Positions 13,705 to 22,181 of a stretch of DNA of 64,000 nt are shown here, one piece after another (the stretch's first letter is position 1; the number at the start of each line of letters is the position of its first letter). The stretch is from a virus. Made by a program: the position numbers and the translations under genes. The DNA is taken from positions 1 through 64,000 of IMG/VR virus record IMGVR_UViG_3300032053_014324; one strand, given 5' to 3'. Below the pieces are notes generated by a model. It was given only the letters and a program-made list of their open reading frames with translations. It ran no database searches and had not been told where the DNA came from.

Positions 13705-14421
13705 ATGGGATTTAGAACTCCTTTTCTTCCTGACAACCAACCAGGTGACTTAGTTGATTTTGGTTTTTACAAGGTACAAAGACACGCCAAGTCTTCTGTA
13801 GTAGGTATGCTCAGAAACTTTTTTGATTCCATTAACACTACATACAAAATTCAAATTCCAGATATATACGAAGTTCAAAATAGCACAGATGTCCAAAAAA
13901 TATTTGTAGAACGAGATTTTCCCTACAAAGAACGAAAAATTCCTATTATTCTTGTTACTATTAAAGGAGCCACTGAAAGAAAATTATATATTGGTGCTGA
14001 TAATACATCAGGGATGCAAGTCATAGAAACTTCTGCTGGAGTTACTGTTGCATCTGATATATATCACGGCGCTGCTGATATAATGATGTCCTTAATCGTA
14101 GTTTGTCAATCTCCTGAGCATAGGATGAAGTTTGCTGAATTGATTAATATGTGTTTTACCCATTATTATCGTTGGCAATATTTCTATACACTTGGAGATG
14201 GAAATACCTTTTCAATAGTACCAAATACGCAACCGTTGGAATTTGGTACAGAATCTGAAGCTACTGATGTATCGCCAGATAGCCTTCTTTATATTATTGA
14301 TATTTCTATGAAGTGTTTTATTGAGTATACCTTCACAGATTCTGTAAATTTGCATGGAATTCTTGAAGATATAACCTTCGATCCTACAAACGGCCCTACC
14401 CAGCACGACGGAAAATTCTAG
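13705..14421 (+). CDS. putative neck or tail-terminator protein
   Basis: A 238-residue alpha/beta protein: MLRNFFDSINTTYKI near the N-terminus, then strands with KIPIILVTIKG and a long segment about ASDIYHGAADIMMSLIVVCQSPEHRMKFAELI. That last pattern, strands around a helix that measures another subunit's ring, is like tail-terminator or head-completion proteins that sit on the sheath/tube end. The gene is directly upstream of the sheath gene, the usual place for these. Assignment is by position and general pattern only. Confidence 0.5.
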   Translation: MGFRTPFLPDNQPGDLVDFGFYKVQRHAKSSVVGMLRNFFDSINTTYKIQIPDIYEVQNSTDVQKIFVERDFPYKERKIPIILVTIKGATERKLYIGADNTSGMQVIETSAGVTVASDIYHGAADIMMSLIVVCQSPEHRMKFAELINMCFTHYYRWQYFYTLGDGNTFSIVPNTQPLEFGTESEATDVSPDSLLYIIDISMKCFIEYTFTDSVNLHGILEDITFDPTNGPTQHDGKF

Positions 14422-14463
14422 TAAAAGAACAGCTAAAATTATAAATTTTTTGGATTTAACAGG

Positions 14464-14493
14464 CTTAAAATCCAATTGGCTATTCATATCTTT
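14464..14493 (+). promoter_or_regulatory. phage promoter-like element, site 5
   Basis: CTTAAAA (14464-14470), 16 nt, TATCTTT (14487-14493), 43 nt before the sheath start in a 115-nt gap. Confidence 0.6.
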
Positions 14494-14536
14494 ACCAATT
14501 AGTACACCACCAAGAAATTTGTAAGGAGCTGCAACT

Positions 14537-15928
14537 ATGGCTGGATTAGGATATCGCTTACCAGGGACTAGAATCGAGGAGCAGACCCTCCCGCAATCAG
14601 TTAATATATCATCTTCACAACGGATACCTTGTTTCATAGGAGTTGCCAGTGACTATATAAAAGTTACGTATGAGCAGGTTGTTCGAAGCTCTACTGGTTT
14701 AGTAGACAGTTTATTATACACTGCGGCAGGAATTCATGAAATTACGCAAGTTGGGTCTCAAAAAGGTTTGAATGACTATGTTCAAGGAACTCATTTTAAT
14801 CTTGTAAATAATCAAATCGTCTGGGTATCAGCTGGAATTGTTACAATAGGAGCAACTTACTTTGTAACATATTCCTATGACCGTCCATATGATCCAATTG
14901 ATATTACTGATGTGACTAAAAATGATTATCGTTACAAAGAATTTACGAATTTTGAAGATGTTGTGACTGATCTAGGAGATGACATTCCTGAACACCCGCT
15001 TGTTATGATAGCTAAAATAGCTCTTCGGTATTACAATGTTCCGATGATAGCAACCGTACAAGTTCGGACCGGATCGTCCTCAGATTATGCAGTTGCGCTT
15101 GAGCTTATAAAATACCGTGACGTTCAAACAATTGTACCCCTTACTACGAATTCTACAGTAAGAACATTAGTTATTAGTCATGTGACTGAAAGAAGTTTAC
15201 CTGATAATATGAGAATGAGGATGGCTTGGTTTGGAACAGCAGCAGGAACTCCGATAGGTTCTGAGTCAGATCCAACGTCTATTCGGGGAATAGCTGCGAG
15301 TGTTAAAAATGAATTGTGTATGGTTGTCAATGCAACACGAGCTAAATATTATTACAATGATCCTGTTACAAAAGAAGAGCTGTATACAGTAGTCGATGGG
15401 TCGTTTATAGCAGCCGCACTTGCCGCATATCGTGATTCCTTCGTGTACCCATCGACTACTTTACTCAATAGAACTGTAGCCGGTCTTGAATTATTCGATG
15501 AAGATTATGATGATTACTATTCAGAGTATCAGCTTACTTTGGCTGGTGGAAGTAGTGTATTTCTTGTTGAGTCTCTTGGTGGAGTAATGCGTGTTGTTGA
15601 CGATTTAACAACTGATAATTCAACTGTTGAACGTAACAATATCAATGTTATCACTGCCAAGCACTACATTGCTAAAGATGTTGCTATTCAAATGAATAGA
15701 ACCTTTAAGGGAAGACTTATTACAGATGCTGGAAGTTATACTAATACAGTATCTTCCTATCTATCGTCGATGTTTGCGGCTTATAAAAAAGCTTCTGTTA
15801 TTGAAAGTATAGGAACCATAAAAGTAAATATAAGCCCAGAAAGACGTGATACCATAGAGATACATTATGAGTATACAGCGGTGTACACGAATAAGTATAT
15901 AGAAGGAACTTACTCACTTCTCGTGTAA
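14537..15928 (+). CDS. contractile tail sheath protein
   Basis: A 463-residue protein. The N-terminus has the sheath hallmark P-G-T-R-I-E-E (residues 9-15). A beta region follows, then the central alpha/beta domain (about 150-330), and a C-terminal domain (ITAKHYIAKDVAIQMNRTF, then IKVNISPERRDTIEIHYEY) as in Phage_sheath families, with the final strand used for subunit linkage. It polymerises round the tube and contracts on infection. It has its own promoter-like element, a strong AAGGAG site and a terminator, as expected for a very abundant protein. Confidence 0.9.
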   Translation: MAGLGYRLPGTRIEEQTLPQSVNISSSQRIPCFIGVASDYIKVTYEQVVRSSTGLVDSLLYTAAGIHEITQVGSQKGLNDYVQGTHFNLVNNQIVWVSAGIVTIGATYFVTYSYDRPYDPIDITDVTKNDYRYKEFTNFEDVVTDLGDDIPEHPLVMIAKIALRYYNVPMIATVQVRTGSSSDYAVALELIKYRDVQTIVPLTTNSTVRTLVISHVTERSLPDNMRMRMAWFGTAAGTPIGSESDPTSIRGIAASVKNELCMVVNATRAKYYYNDPVTKEELYTVVDGSFIAAALAAYRDSFVYPSTTLLNRTVAGLELFDEDYDDYYSEYQLTLAGGSSVFLVESLGGVMRVVDDLTTDNSTVERNNINVITAKHYIAKDVAIQMNRTFKGRLITDAGSYTNTVSSYLSSMFAAYKKASVIESIGTIKVNISPERRDTIEIHYEYTAVYTNKYIEGTYSLLV

Positions 15929-15943
15929 ATTCATAAAAAATAC

Positions 15944-15972
15944 TTGACTGTATCGTTGAAAAACCTTATATT
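15944..15972 (+). promoter_or_regulatory. sigma70-type promoter for the endonuclease
   Basis: TTGACT (15944-15949), 17 nt, TATATT (15967-15972): near-consensus and different from the CTTAAAA elements of the structural genes. It overlaps the terminator after the sheath gene. Confidence 0.45.
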
Positions 15973-15989
15973 ATATATAAGGTTTTTTT
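15959..15989 (+). terminator. intrinsic terminator
   Basis: AAAACCTTATA and TATAAGGTTTT arms (15960-15970, 15976-15986) followed by T-run. It ends the sheath unit. Confidence 0.8.
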
Positions 15990-16013
15990 ATTTTACAGAT
16001 GAGAGTAAATTAT

Positions 16014-17831
16014 ATGAAAGAAAAAATGTGTAGGCATTGTGGCACAAAGGAAAATCTACGAACTAATAAGAATGGTGTCGTTTATAACTGCTGCAAACAT
16101 TGCTATGAAACTATTGAAGTGCCCGATCAAATTAGAAAAGCGAATGAGAGTATTGTTGCGAAGTATGGTGTTTCTGATTTAGGAGAGCTTCGACAAAAAA
16201 GATCAAAGGATAATCCTCCAAAACAAAAGGAGAAAAAAATCGTAACATGCAAGTATTGTGGAACAACAGAAAATCTTGTTGTAACAACAACTAAAAAGAG
16301 AACTATTTCTTTTCATACCTGTAAAGAACACTGGGAGCAGTATCAAAAAGATAAGTATGAAGTAAGAAAAAAATCTAACAAAGAAAAATTTGGAGTTGAG
16401 CAGCCTCTACAGAATAATGACATTAAAAGTAAATTCAAACAAACTATAAATAGTAAGTCTCTTGTAGAAAAAGAGAGCATTAATAAAAAAAGAGAACAAA
16501 CTAATTTAGATAAGTTTGGAGTGACAAATCCCAATAAGTTAAAAGAATTTGCAGATAAAAGAAAAAACACCCTATTAGAAAAATACAGTGTATCGAATCC
16601 TATGGAATCCGCTGAATTTAAAGAAAGGCAGAAAAAGACATTATTAAAAAATTTTGGAGTAGATAATCCTCTCAAATCTAAAGAGATAAGGGATAGAGTA
16701 AAAAAGACTAATTTAGAAAAAAGAGGAGTAGAGTACCCATCACAATCTTTAGAAGTTCAAAATAAAGTTAGAAAAGCAAAAAGAATTGTGTATTGGGACA
16801 TATTTGTAATTCTTCTTAAACAAAAGAATACCCTACCTTTGTTTACAAAAGAAGAATACATTGATGCTACCGGCGAGCTTACATATAAATGTTTAAAATG
16901 TAACTCTGTTTTTAAATCAGAAGGAACAGCTCCACAAAGAATTACCTGCTCTTGCTATCATAGAAAGTCTTTGTATGAGTATGAAATAGAAGATTGGCTT
17001 AGATCTTTAAATATAGAAAATATAAAACCAAACGAAAGACTTTTCGAAAAAGGAGAAGGTAATTTTGAAATAGATGTGTACTTACCAAACTATAATCTAG
17101 GCATAGATTTCAATGGTCTTTACTGGCATTCCAATGTATATCAAAGAAGCACGTATCATAGAGAAAAATATATATTCTTTAAAAAGAAGAACATATCCTT
17201 TATTCAAATTTTTGAAAGTGACTGGTTGTCTAATAAGGATGTAGTGAAATCTATTATTCTAAATAAACTCAGCTCCTCTGAAAAAATACAAGCAAGAAAA
17301 TGTACCGTATCCGACGTTCCTGAAAAAGATTATATGCGCTTTTTGTCAGAGCACCATCTACAGGGGTATGCCTCAGCAAGCATAAAGCTGGGATTATTTT
17401 TTAATAATGAATTAGTGTTTGTTATGTCGTTCGGAAAACCTCGTTTTAGTGAAAAGAAAGGATTTGAAATCATTAGATCCTGTTCTAAAAAAGGATACCT
17501 AATAATAGGTGGGTTTGATAAATTACTTTCTTATTTTGAAAATACCTATGCGCCAGAAAAATTAATCAGTTTTATAGATATTCGATACTTTAATGGAAAT
17601 TCTTATAAGGCATCTGGATTTATTTTAGAACACCATACTGATCCAAACTACTATTACTTTGATCCAAAAAACCCAACAGCCCTATTTAGTAGAATAGCCT
17701 TCCAAAAGCATAAACTCGCTGGAAAACTCAAAGTGTTTGATCCCGCTCTTTCTGAATCTGAGAATATGTATCTCAATGGGTATCTAAAAATATATGATGC
17801 TGGAAACCTAAAGATGGTTAAAAACTATTAA
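16014..17831 (+). CDS. free-standing homing endonuclease with zinc fingers and VSR-like nuclease domain
   Basis: A 605-residue protein. Two Cys-rich modules come first (MCRHCGT...CCKHC; TCKYCGT...TCKEH). Five NUMOD-like DNA-binding repeats of the type K-F-G-V-x-N-P then run over about residues 123-250 (KFGVEQP, KFGVTNP, KYSVSNP, NFGVDNP, KRGVEYP), mostly spaced 22-23 residues. A third Cys cluster precedes a VSR/EDxHD-like nuclease core (YEIEDWL, FEIDVYLP, IGIDFNGLYWHS, then IQIFESDW). A C-terminal half with AGKL resembles phage-associated partners of such nucleases. It lies between sheath and tube genes, interrupting no frame. Role: self-spreading by cutting alleles that lack it. Confidence 0.8.
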   Translation: MKEKMCRHCGTKENLRTNKNGVVYNCCKHCYETIEVPDQIRKANESIVAKYGVSDLGELRQKRSKDNPPKQKEKKIVTCKYCGTTENLVVTTTKKRTISFHTCKEHWEQYQKDKYEVRKKSNKEKFGVEQPLQNNDIKSKFKQTINSKSLVEKESINKKREQTNLDKFGVTNPNKLKEFADKRKNTLLEKYSVSNPMESAEFKERQKKTLLKNFGVDNPLKSKEIRDRVKKTNLEKRGVEYPSQSLEVQNKVRKAKRIVYWDIFVILLKQKNTLPLFTKEEYIDATGELTYKCLKCNSVFKSEGTAPQRITCSCYHRKSLYEYEIEDWLRSLNIENIKPNERLFEKGEGNFEIDVYLPNYNLGIDFNGLYWHSNVYQRSTYHREKYIFFKKKNISFIQIFESDWLSNKDVVKSIILNKLSSSEKIQARKCTVSDVPEKDYMRFLSEHHLQGYASASIKLGLFFNNELVFVMSFGKPRFSEKKGFEIIRSCSKKGYLIIGGFDKLLSYFENTYAPEKLISFIDIRYFNGNSYKASGFILEHHTDPNYYYFDPKNPTALFSRIAFQKHKLAGKLKVFDPALSESENMYLNGYLKIYDAGNLKMVKNY

Positions 17832-17836
17832 ACTGC

Positions 17837-17874
17837 CTTAAAAAAGTCTGCTTCCTTTGTAAACTTAGTCTTTG
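17837..17874 (+). repeat. direct repeat, copy A (contains promoter-like site 6)
   Basis: This segment matches 17986-18023 at 29 of 38 positions. It holds CTTAAAA (17837-17843), 16 nt, TAAACTT (17860-17866). No protein gene follows before a terminator at 17932. It may be a duplicate of the tube promoter created when the endonuclease gene was inserted. Confidence 0.55.
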
Positions 17875-17931
17875 TTCACTTCTTGTGTAGTTTTTGTCTG
17901 CTTTGTGCCTATATAAAAGTCTTAATATTAA

Positions 17932-17961
17932 CCCCCTGTATGATATTATACAGGGGTTTTA
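17932..17961 (+). terminator. intrinsic terminator
   Basis: CCCCTGTAT and ATACAGGGG arms (17933-17941, 17948-17956), then TTTTATTTT. It lies between the endonuclease and the tube gene. Confidence 0.9.
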
Positions 17962-17985
17962 TTTTGATTTTTCTTGCCAAAATGA

Positions 17986-18023
17986 CTTAAAAAAATCTGT
18001 CATCTTTGTAAATTTACCTTTTG
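17986..18023 (+). promoter_or_regulatory. phage promoter-like element, site 7 (direct repeat copy B)
   Basis: CTTAAAA (17986-17992), 16 nt, TAAATTT (18009-18015), 42 nt before the tube start, directly after a terminator. Confidence 0.6.
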
Positions 18024-18057
18024 AAACGTCTTATAGATTCTTATTAGGAGACACACC

Positions 18058-18747
18058 ATGGGTCAATATACCGTAGAAGGGAGAAGGTTACTCCCGCTTC
18101 ATAATGTCAATGAGAATGCCCGCGCACCGCACAGCACTATACAATCTATTACAATGGGTATTCGTATTGGTGATCAAAAATATGCAATAGGATACATACA
18201 TAAATTCACGTTCGATATGAAACGAGATAATAAAACTATATATCAAGTTGAACCATATCCCGATGTACTCGGAGATGATACTGGTGCAGCAGGTATCACC
18301 TCGAGATTTACAACAGCTGAGTTTAATGAAGATACATCATATTGGCCTGGTGAACCTGTGGAAGTTATCCCTGGAAAAATGGGTGTTGTTGAAATTACCC
18401 TTGATCGGTATGCTCTTTATACAGCAAATCTCATGGCGGCAGTTCTTCGTGCAACTGGTGGTGGTGTTTATGACAGCACATCAACTCCTCCTAATCTTCA
18501 AGAATCAGCAGATCCTGTCATAAAATATGTTAATATTTTGCAACAGGTAAGACCCTTTGATATTTATCAAATTTTCGTGTCACCTATAACTGGTTCGGTT
18601 CTGTGGGGCAGGAAATTCGGCGGGTGTTGGTTTAACTCAGTTGGTGAAAATACACCGGAATCTGACAAGAATGAACCTGTTCTTGAGAATGGTAAAATTC
18701 AAGCTACATACATCCGACCCCTGTCTTCTTCCATCGGAAGAGCATAA
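18058..18747 (+). CDS. tail tube protein
   Basis: A 229-residue beta-rich protein with TIQSITMGIRIGDQKYAIG near the N-terminus, a long central loop, VVEITLDRYALYT, and a C-terminal IQATYIRPLSSSIGRA. It follows the sheath (after the mobile endonuclease) and precedes chaperone and tape measure, the normal tube position. It has its own promoter-like element, an AGGAG site and a terminator, fitting high expression. It stacks as hexameric rings inside the sheath. Direct sequence recognition is weaker than the positional argument. Confidence 0.8.
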   Translation: MGQYTVEGRRLLPLHNVNENARAPHSTIQSITMGIRIGDQKYAIGYIHKFTFDMKRDNKTIYQVEPYPDVLGDDTGAAGITSRFTTAEFNEDTSYWPGEPVEVIPGKMGVVEITLDRYALYTANLMAAVLRATGGGVYDSTSTPPNLQESADPVIKYVNILQQVRPFDIYQIFVSPITGSVLWGRKFGGCWFNSVGENTPESDKNEPVLENGKIQATYIRPLSSSIGRA

Positions 18748-18757
18748 TTTATGACTT

Positions 18758-18789
18758 TAAAAAGCTCCTACATATTGTGGGAGCTTTTT
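18758..18789 (+). terminator. intrinsic terminator
   Basis: AAAAAGCTCC and GGAGCTTTTT arms around TACATATTGTG. It ends the tube unit. The following 97 nt to 18887 hold no clear CTTAAAA element. Confidence 0.85.
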
Positions 18790-18886
18790 AACAATAAATC
18801 TTACCCCTTTTGCGTTTCATGCGGTTAGTCATGCCGAAACTATTTATAGCTACATTAATTATATATGATATTAAGGAGATTACTAC

Positions 18887-19579
18887 ATGGAAAAAATGAA
18901 ACCATTCAATCCCATGCCTGAAACCTTGGATGATACTAAAATCAATCCGAATGATATGCTTGGACCAAACAAAACAGATACGTTCGAACAAGAAGGTGTT
19001 TTTGGAGATCCTGATGTACGGCCAACAATAACTCGTCAAAGAGAAATTGATGATATAGTACGGCAACGGCTGACTGACGATGTATTAAATAAAGAAATCC
19101 TCAACGAAAAGATACGGCAGGATGTTGCTGCATCAAAAACTTCTCCCACTCAAAAAGAAGCAAGAACACCCAGAGAATTTTTGAAACTTCTTATTGCCAA
19201 AGGTGAATACAAAGAAGACATCGATATTTTTGGGCAAACCTGGACAATCCGAGCGCTCAATCAAGGAGATATCATAGAAGCTTTTAATGATATAAAAGAC
19301 TGGGCTTCAACAACAGAAGGAAAAATAAATACTATACTGCTGTCTCAAATTGCTTTTTCTATTGAAGCCATGAATGGAGTTTCAGTATATGAATGGTTTT
19401 CTGACGTAGTTCAACGAAGTGAATTCAGTACAACTGAAGAATATAAATTAGCTATTCGACGAGTTCTTAGAAGATATCTGGAACAGATGTCAAACGATGT
19501 TATAAAGCAGTTTGATAATGCATATGCAATCGTAGAATCTAAAAGAAATGAGGCTCTTGCTGAACTAAAAAAATCCTAA
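18887..19579 (+). CDS. tail assembly chaperone (short form)
   Basis: A 230-residue protein. The N-terminal 95 residues are polar and charged. The remainder is a compact helical domain (PREFLKLLIAKGEYKEDIDI, FGQTWTIRALNQGDIIEAF, then a helix bundle with MSNDVIKQFDNAYAIVESK). Its place between tube and tape measure, plus the frameshift site at its end, identifies it as the counterpart of lambda gpG or P2 E: it coats the tape measure before tube assembly. The zero-frame stop is TAA 19577-19579, immediately after A-AAA-AAA. Confidence 0.8.
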   Translation: MEKMKPFNPMPETLDDTKINPNDMLGPNKTDTFEQEGVFGDPDVRPTITRQREIDDIVRQRLTDDVLNKEILNEKIRQDVAASKTSPTQKEARTPREFLKLLIAKGEYKEDIDIFGQTWTIRALNQGDIIEAFNDIKDWASTTEGKINTILLSQIAFSIEAMNGVSVYEWFSDVVQRSEFSTTEEYKLAIRRVLRRYLEQMSNDVIKQFDNAYAIVESKRNEALAELKKS

Positions 19580-19626
19580 GTCACCCCCCACGCGAATGGG
19601 AGGATTTGTCCCAGTTGGTGGGTGAC
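19567..19626 (+). other. programmed -1 ribosomal frameshift signal
   Basis: A perfect slippery heptamer A-AAA-AAA occupies 19567-19573 in the correct zero-frame phase (CTA AAA AAA TCC TAA). Six bases later a hairpin begins: GTCACCC (19580-19586) pairs with GGGTGAC (19620-19626), CCA with TGG inside it after one mismatch, and an inner stem TGGGA (19597-19601) with TCCCA (19609-19613). The -1 frame is open directly from the site and reads ILSHPPREWEDLSQL. This is the textbook arrangement for tail chaperone fusions. Confidence 0.8.
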
Positions 19627-20037
19627 GACTTCATGAAGTTTTATGTATGTATGCATAATAAATGGAATCCATACTCAGACGAAGTAAAGAGTATTCCATT
19701 CGTATACTGGATACTTGCATTTAATTTTATTCAAGTTCAGCAAAACCATGATTGGAAGAATTTCATGCTTCCTCATGCTGAAATGGTGGGGCAACTTACA
19801 CATCCTGAAATTTATAAAGAGTATGACAGAGAAAAGAAAAAACGAGAAGCACTTAACAACACAAAAGAAGGAGAAGACTTCTATAAAGAAAGTGCAAGCG
19901 GTATAGAGGGCGGCGGTGTTGCTACTGTAAGATATGATCCAATTAAAGGTCTTGTAAACGCAGAAGGAACGATTATAATTCCAAAAGAACGATATGATGA
20001 AATGCTTGGTTTAGATGGAGTAGCTATTTCTTTATAA
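19573..20037 (+). CDS. tail assembly chaperone, -1 frameshift extension
   Basis: A 154-codon frame with no ATG or ribosome site of its own at the beginning, continuing the chaperone after a -1 slip (first codons ATC CTA AGT CAC). It starts ILSHPPREWEDL and has a helical body (FVYWILAFNFIQVQQNHDW) and a charged middle, ending in IPKERYDEMLGLDG. It corresponds to the T part of lambda gpGT, which links tape measure and tube subunits. An in-frame TTG at 19606 could be called as a start by software but has no biological support. Confidence 0.75.
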   Translation: MLSHPPREWEDLSQLVGDDFMKFYVCMHNKWNPYSDEVKSIPFVYWILAFNFIQVQQNHDWKNFMLPHAEMVGQLTHPEIYKEYDREKKKREALNNTKEGEDFYKESASGIEGGGVATVRYDPIKGLVNAEGTIIIPKERYDEMLGLDGVAISL

Positions 20038-20049
20038 GAGGATACTGTT

Positions 20050-22170
20050 ATGGCGGAACCAAAAGGAATTAAAGAAGTATTTGATAATTTAATATCTGGT
20101 ATGGGTAAAGGTGGAGGAGCTATGCCAGATATGAGTACAGCCTTGAGTAATATAAAAGCTATTACCTCGAGCCTGACATCTAGTACTACTGATATGGTTA
20201 AAAATCTATCCGCGCTACAAACAAGCATTCGCTCAGGAAATATAACAGGTATTGTTAAAAGTATAGATGAGCTGTCGAAAGCAATGGGCGGCTCCATAAA
20301 AAGTATTGCGGGATTTTTTCTTCGATTTATGGATAGTACTATTTCTGGTCTAATATCAACCCAAACAAAAATTCTTGCAATGACTACAAAAGGAATTACA
20401 GGGGGATTACAAGGAGCTGTCGGAACATTTGGAAATTCTATACAAGATGTAATGAACCAAGCAGCTAAGCAGACAGGCATTCAGTCTTTTTCTGCAGTTG
20501 GAGGTATGGTAAATCAAATAATACAAACTTCTATGGCTGCATTTAGTGTATACTTTCAAGACAGATTATCTCAACAAAAAATGAAATATCTCGCTGCATC
20601 GCAAACAGGTGGTGGTGCTGCTGGAGCAGAAAGAGGAGCTGTCACTGTCTCAACAATGAGATCTCTCTATGGAAATTTTGCGCGGGAAGAAGCAGAGCAA
20701 TGGGCCAATTCTATGTTAAGACAAGGCGCTGTTGTTGAACCCGGCTTAACTGACATGATGATACGTGTTGGAAAACAAATGCAGATTGAGCCAGGAGAGA
20801 TGGGTGGTATCCTCGATAAGATGATGACTATTGCAACAAAAGGTCAAGATCCTGGTAAAATGATGTCAGATTCCTTTAGAGCTTCTATGGGTTTTGCTGA
20901 TAAGTTGGGAGTATCTACACAGAAATTCCAAAAAAATATAATGGATGCTACTGCACAAGCTCGATTTCTGAACGTTGATATGAAAACAGTCTCATCTACA
21001 ATGCAAATGCTGACAAATAATCAAGAAAAGTTTCGAGCTGCTGGTGTATCTATAAGGGAAGATGGTGGTAAAATATTAGGAGAACTTACCGGAGGAAGCA
21101 AGAAATTCTCAGATGCAATGCATGTCTTCTTTGGAACAAAGGGAGGAACAGAGGGTTCTCCTATAGAAGGATTGATAAAATCTAAATTTGGAACAACTTT
21201 CGCATCAACGTTGAAATCAACTGCTGGAGGAGGCTTTTCTGCTAAAGAAGGTACCTCTGGTGACATGACGGTGCAAAGATTAGATATGATGAAAAGTATG
21301 ATGATGGACGCAGCAAAAGGAGCAAAATCCGATGCTGAAAGAATATACCTGCAATCAAAAGTTGCTGAAGAAACATTTGGAATGAGTGAAGAAACCGCCC
21401 GTGTTCTGGCAATGAGTGATAAAGATAATTTAAAGAAGCTTGCAGAAAATCCAAAATTAGCAAATGAGTTTAAATCACAGAAGGAATTAATGGGTGATTT
21501 GGTAAGCATGGAAGCTGTTAATCAAAATGTTCAAAGAACAATGGCTTCGTTGGCAGGGGAGCAAATAAAAAATCTTATAGCTGTCGCAACAAATACAGCT
21601 CTTATGGCAGCAAAAGCTCTGGGTGTTGATGTACCTGGAAAAGATTTAAAAGCAGCTGCAACAGCTTCATTAAAAGCAACAATGGAAAGTAATGTAAAAA
21701 TGCTACAATATTCTGGAAGTTTGGTTAAGATTGTAGTAGATTCTACCGGTGGTAAGAAAAAAGGAGAACCTAGTGATACAGATAATATGCTGGGTGCATT
21801 TGCCAAAATATCAGAGGGGCTCGCGGGTAAGCTACAAACAGGTGGTAATGTATATCCAGCACAAACAGGAAGAAATGTTTATTCAGTAGCAGAAGATGGA
21901 AGACCAGAATTATTTCATAGCGGAAGCGGATCAAATACTCTCTTTGCTCCAGGTGAAGCTGGTAGGATATTTAATGCCAATGAGACAATGAATACATTTC
22001 AAAAAGGATTGGGTGGCGGAGGAGGCGGTGGAGGGGGAGCTCCTACAGTAAACCGAAGTGGTGGTGGAGAAAAAACAGTATTGAATATAACTATAAATGC
22101 AGGAACTCTTGATAAAGGAAGTTTTGCAAAACTTCTTGAAACAGAAATTCTTAATCACATATATCGATAA
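20050..22170 (+). CDS. tape measure protein
   Basis: A 706-residue protein, mostly helical, Ala/Gly/Met/Lys-rich. It has hydrophobic patches (SIAGFFLRFM; VGGMVNQIIQTSMAAFSVYF) and a C-terminal signature typical of tape measures, NVYSVAEDGRPELFHSG followed by GEAGRIFNANE, then a nine-glycine linker and LNITINAG. It spans the tube and sets its length; by the usual 0.15 nm per residue it predicts a tail of about 100 nm, which is an estimate. Residues about 73-85 (IVKSIDELSKAM) resemble the SIDELIK motif, probably by chance. Confidence 0.9.
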   Translation: MAEPKGIKEVFDNLISGMGKGGGAMPDMSTALSNIKAITSSLTSSTTDMVKNLSALQTSIRSGNITGIVKSIDELSKAMGGSIKSIAGFFLRFMDSTISGLISTQTKILAMTTKGITGGLQGAVGTFGNSIQDVMNQAAKQTGIQSFSAVGGMVNQIIQTSMAAFSVYFQDRLSQQKMKYLAASQTGGGAAGAERGAVTVSTMRSLYGNFAREEAEQWANSMLRQGAVVEPGLTDMMIRVGKQMQIEPGEMGGILDKMMTIATKGQDPGKMMSDSFRASMGFADKLGVSTQKFQKNIMDATAQARFLNVDMKTVSSTMQMLTNNQEKFRAAGVSIREDGGKILGELTGGSKKFSDAMHVFFGTKGGTEGSPIEGLIKSKFGTTFASTLKSTAGGGFSAKEGTSGDMTVQRLDMMKSMMMDAAKGAKSDAERIYLQSKVAEETFGMSEETARVLAMSDKDNLKKLAENPKLANEFKSQKELMGDLVSMEAVNQNVQRTMASLAGEQIKNLIAVATNTALMAAKALGVDVPGKDLKAAATASLKATMESNVKMLQYSGSLVKIVVDSTGGKKKGEPSDTDNMLGAFAKISEGLAGKLQTGGNVYPAQTGRNVYSVAEDGRPELFHSGSGSNTLFAPGEAGRIFNANETMNTFQKGLGGGGGGGGGAPTVNRSGGGEKTVLNITINAGTLDKGSFAKLLETEILNHIYR

Positions 22171-22181
22171 GAGGATTAGCT

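Noticed and set aside
15929-18057. Endonuclease inside an intron or intein
   Set aside because: Sheath and tube genes are both complete on either side; no split frame or intron core is seen, so it is free-standing.
17894-18076. A 60-codon + strand frame between endonuclease and tube
   Set aside because: It crosses the terminator, the promoter-like element and the tube ribosome site, and has no ribosome site itself.
20260-20310. KSIDELSKAM in the tape measure as an eighth copy of the shared motif
   Set aside because: It lies inside a long helix, lacks the L-I-K part and is best explained by chance.
19881-20480. Long open frame on the - strand
   Set aside because: It lies opposite the chaperone extension and tape measure with no promoter or ribosome site; composition is a mirror of the real genes.
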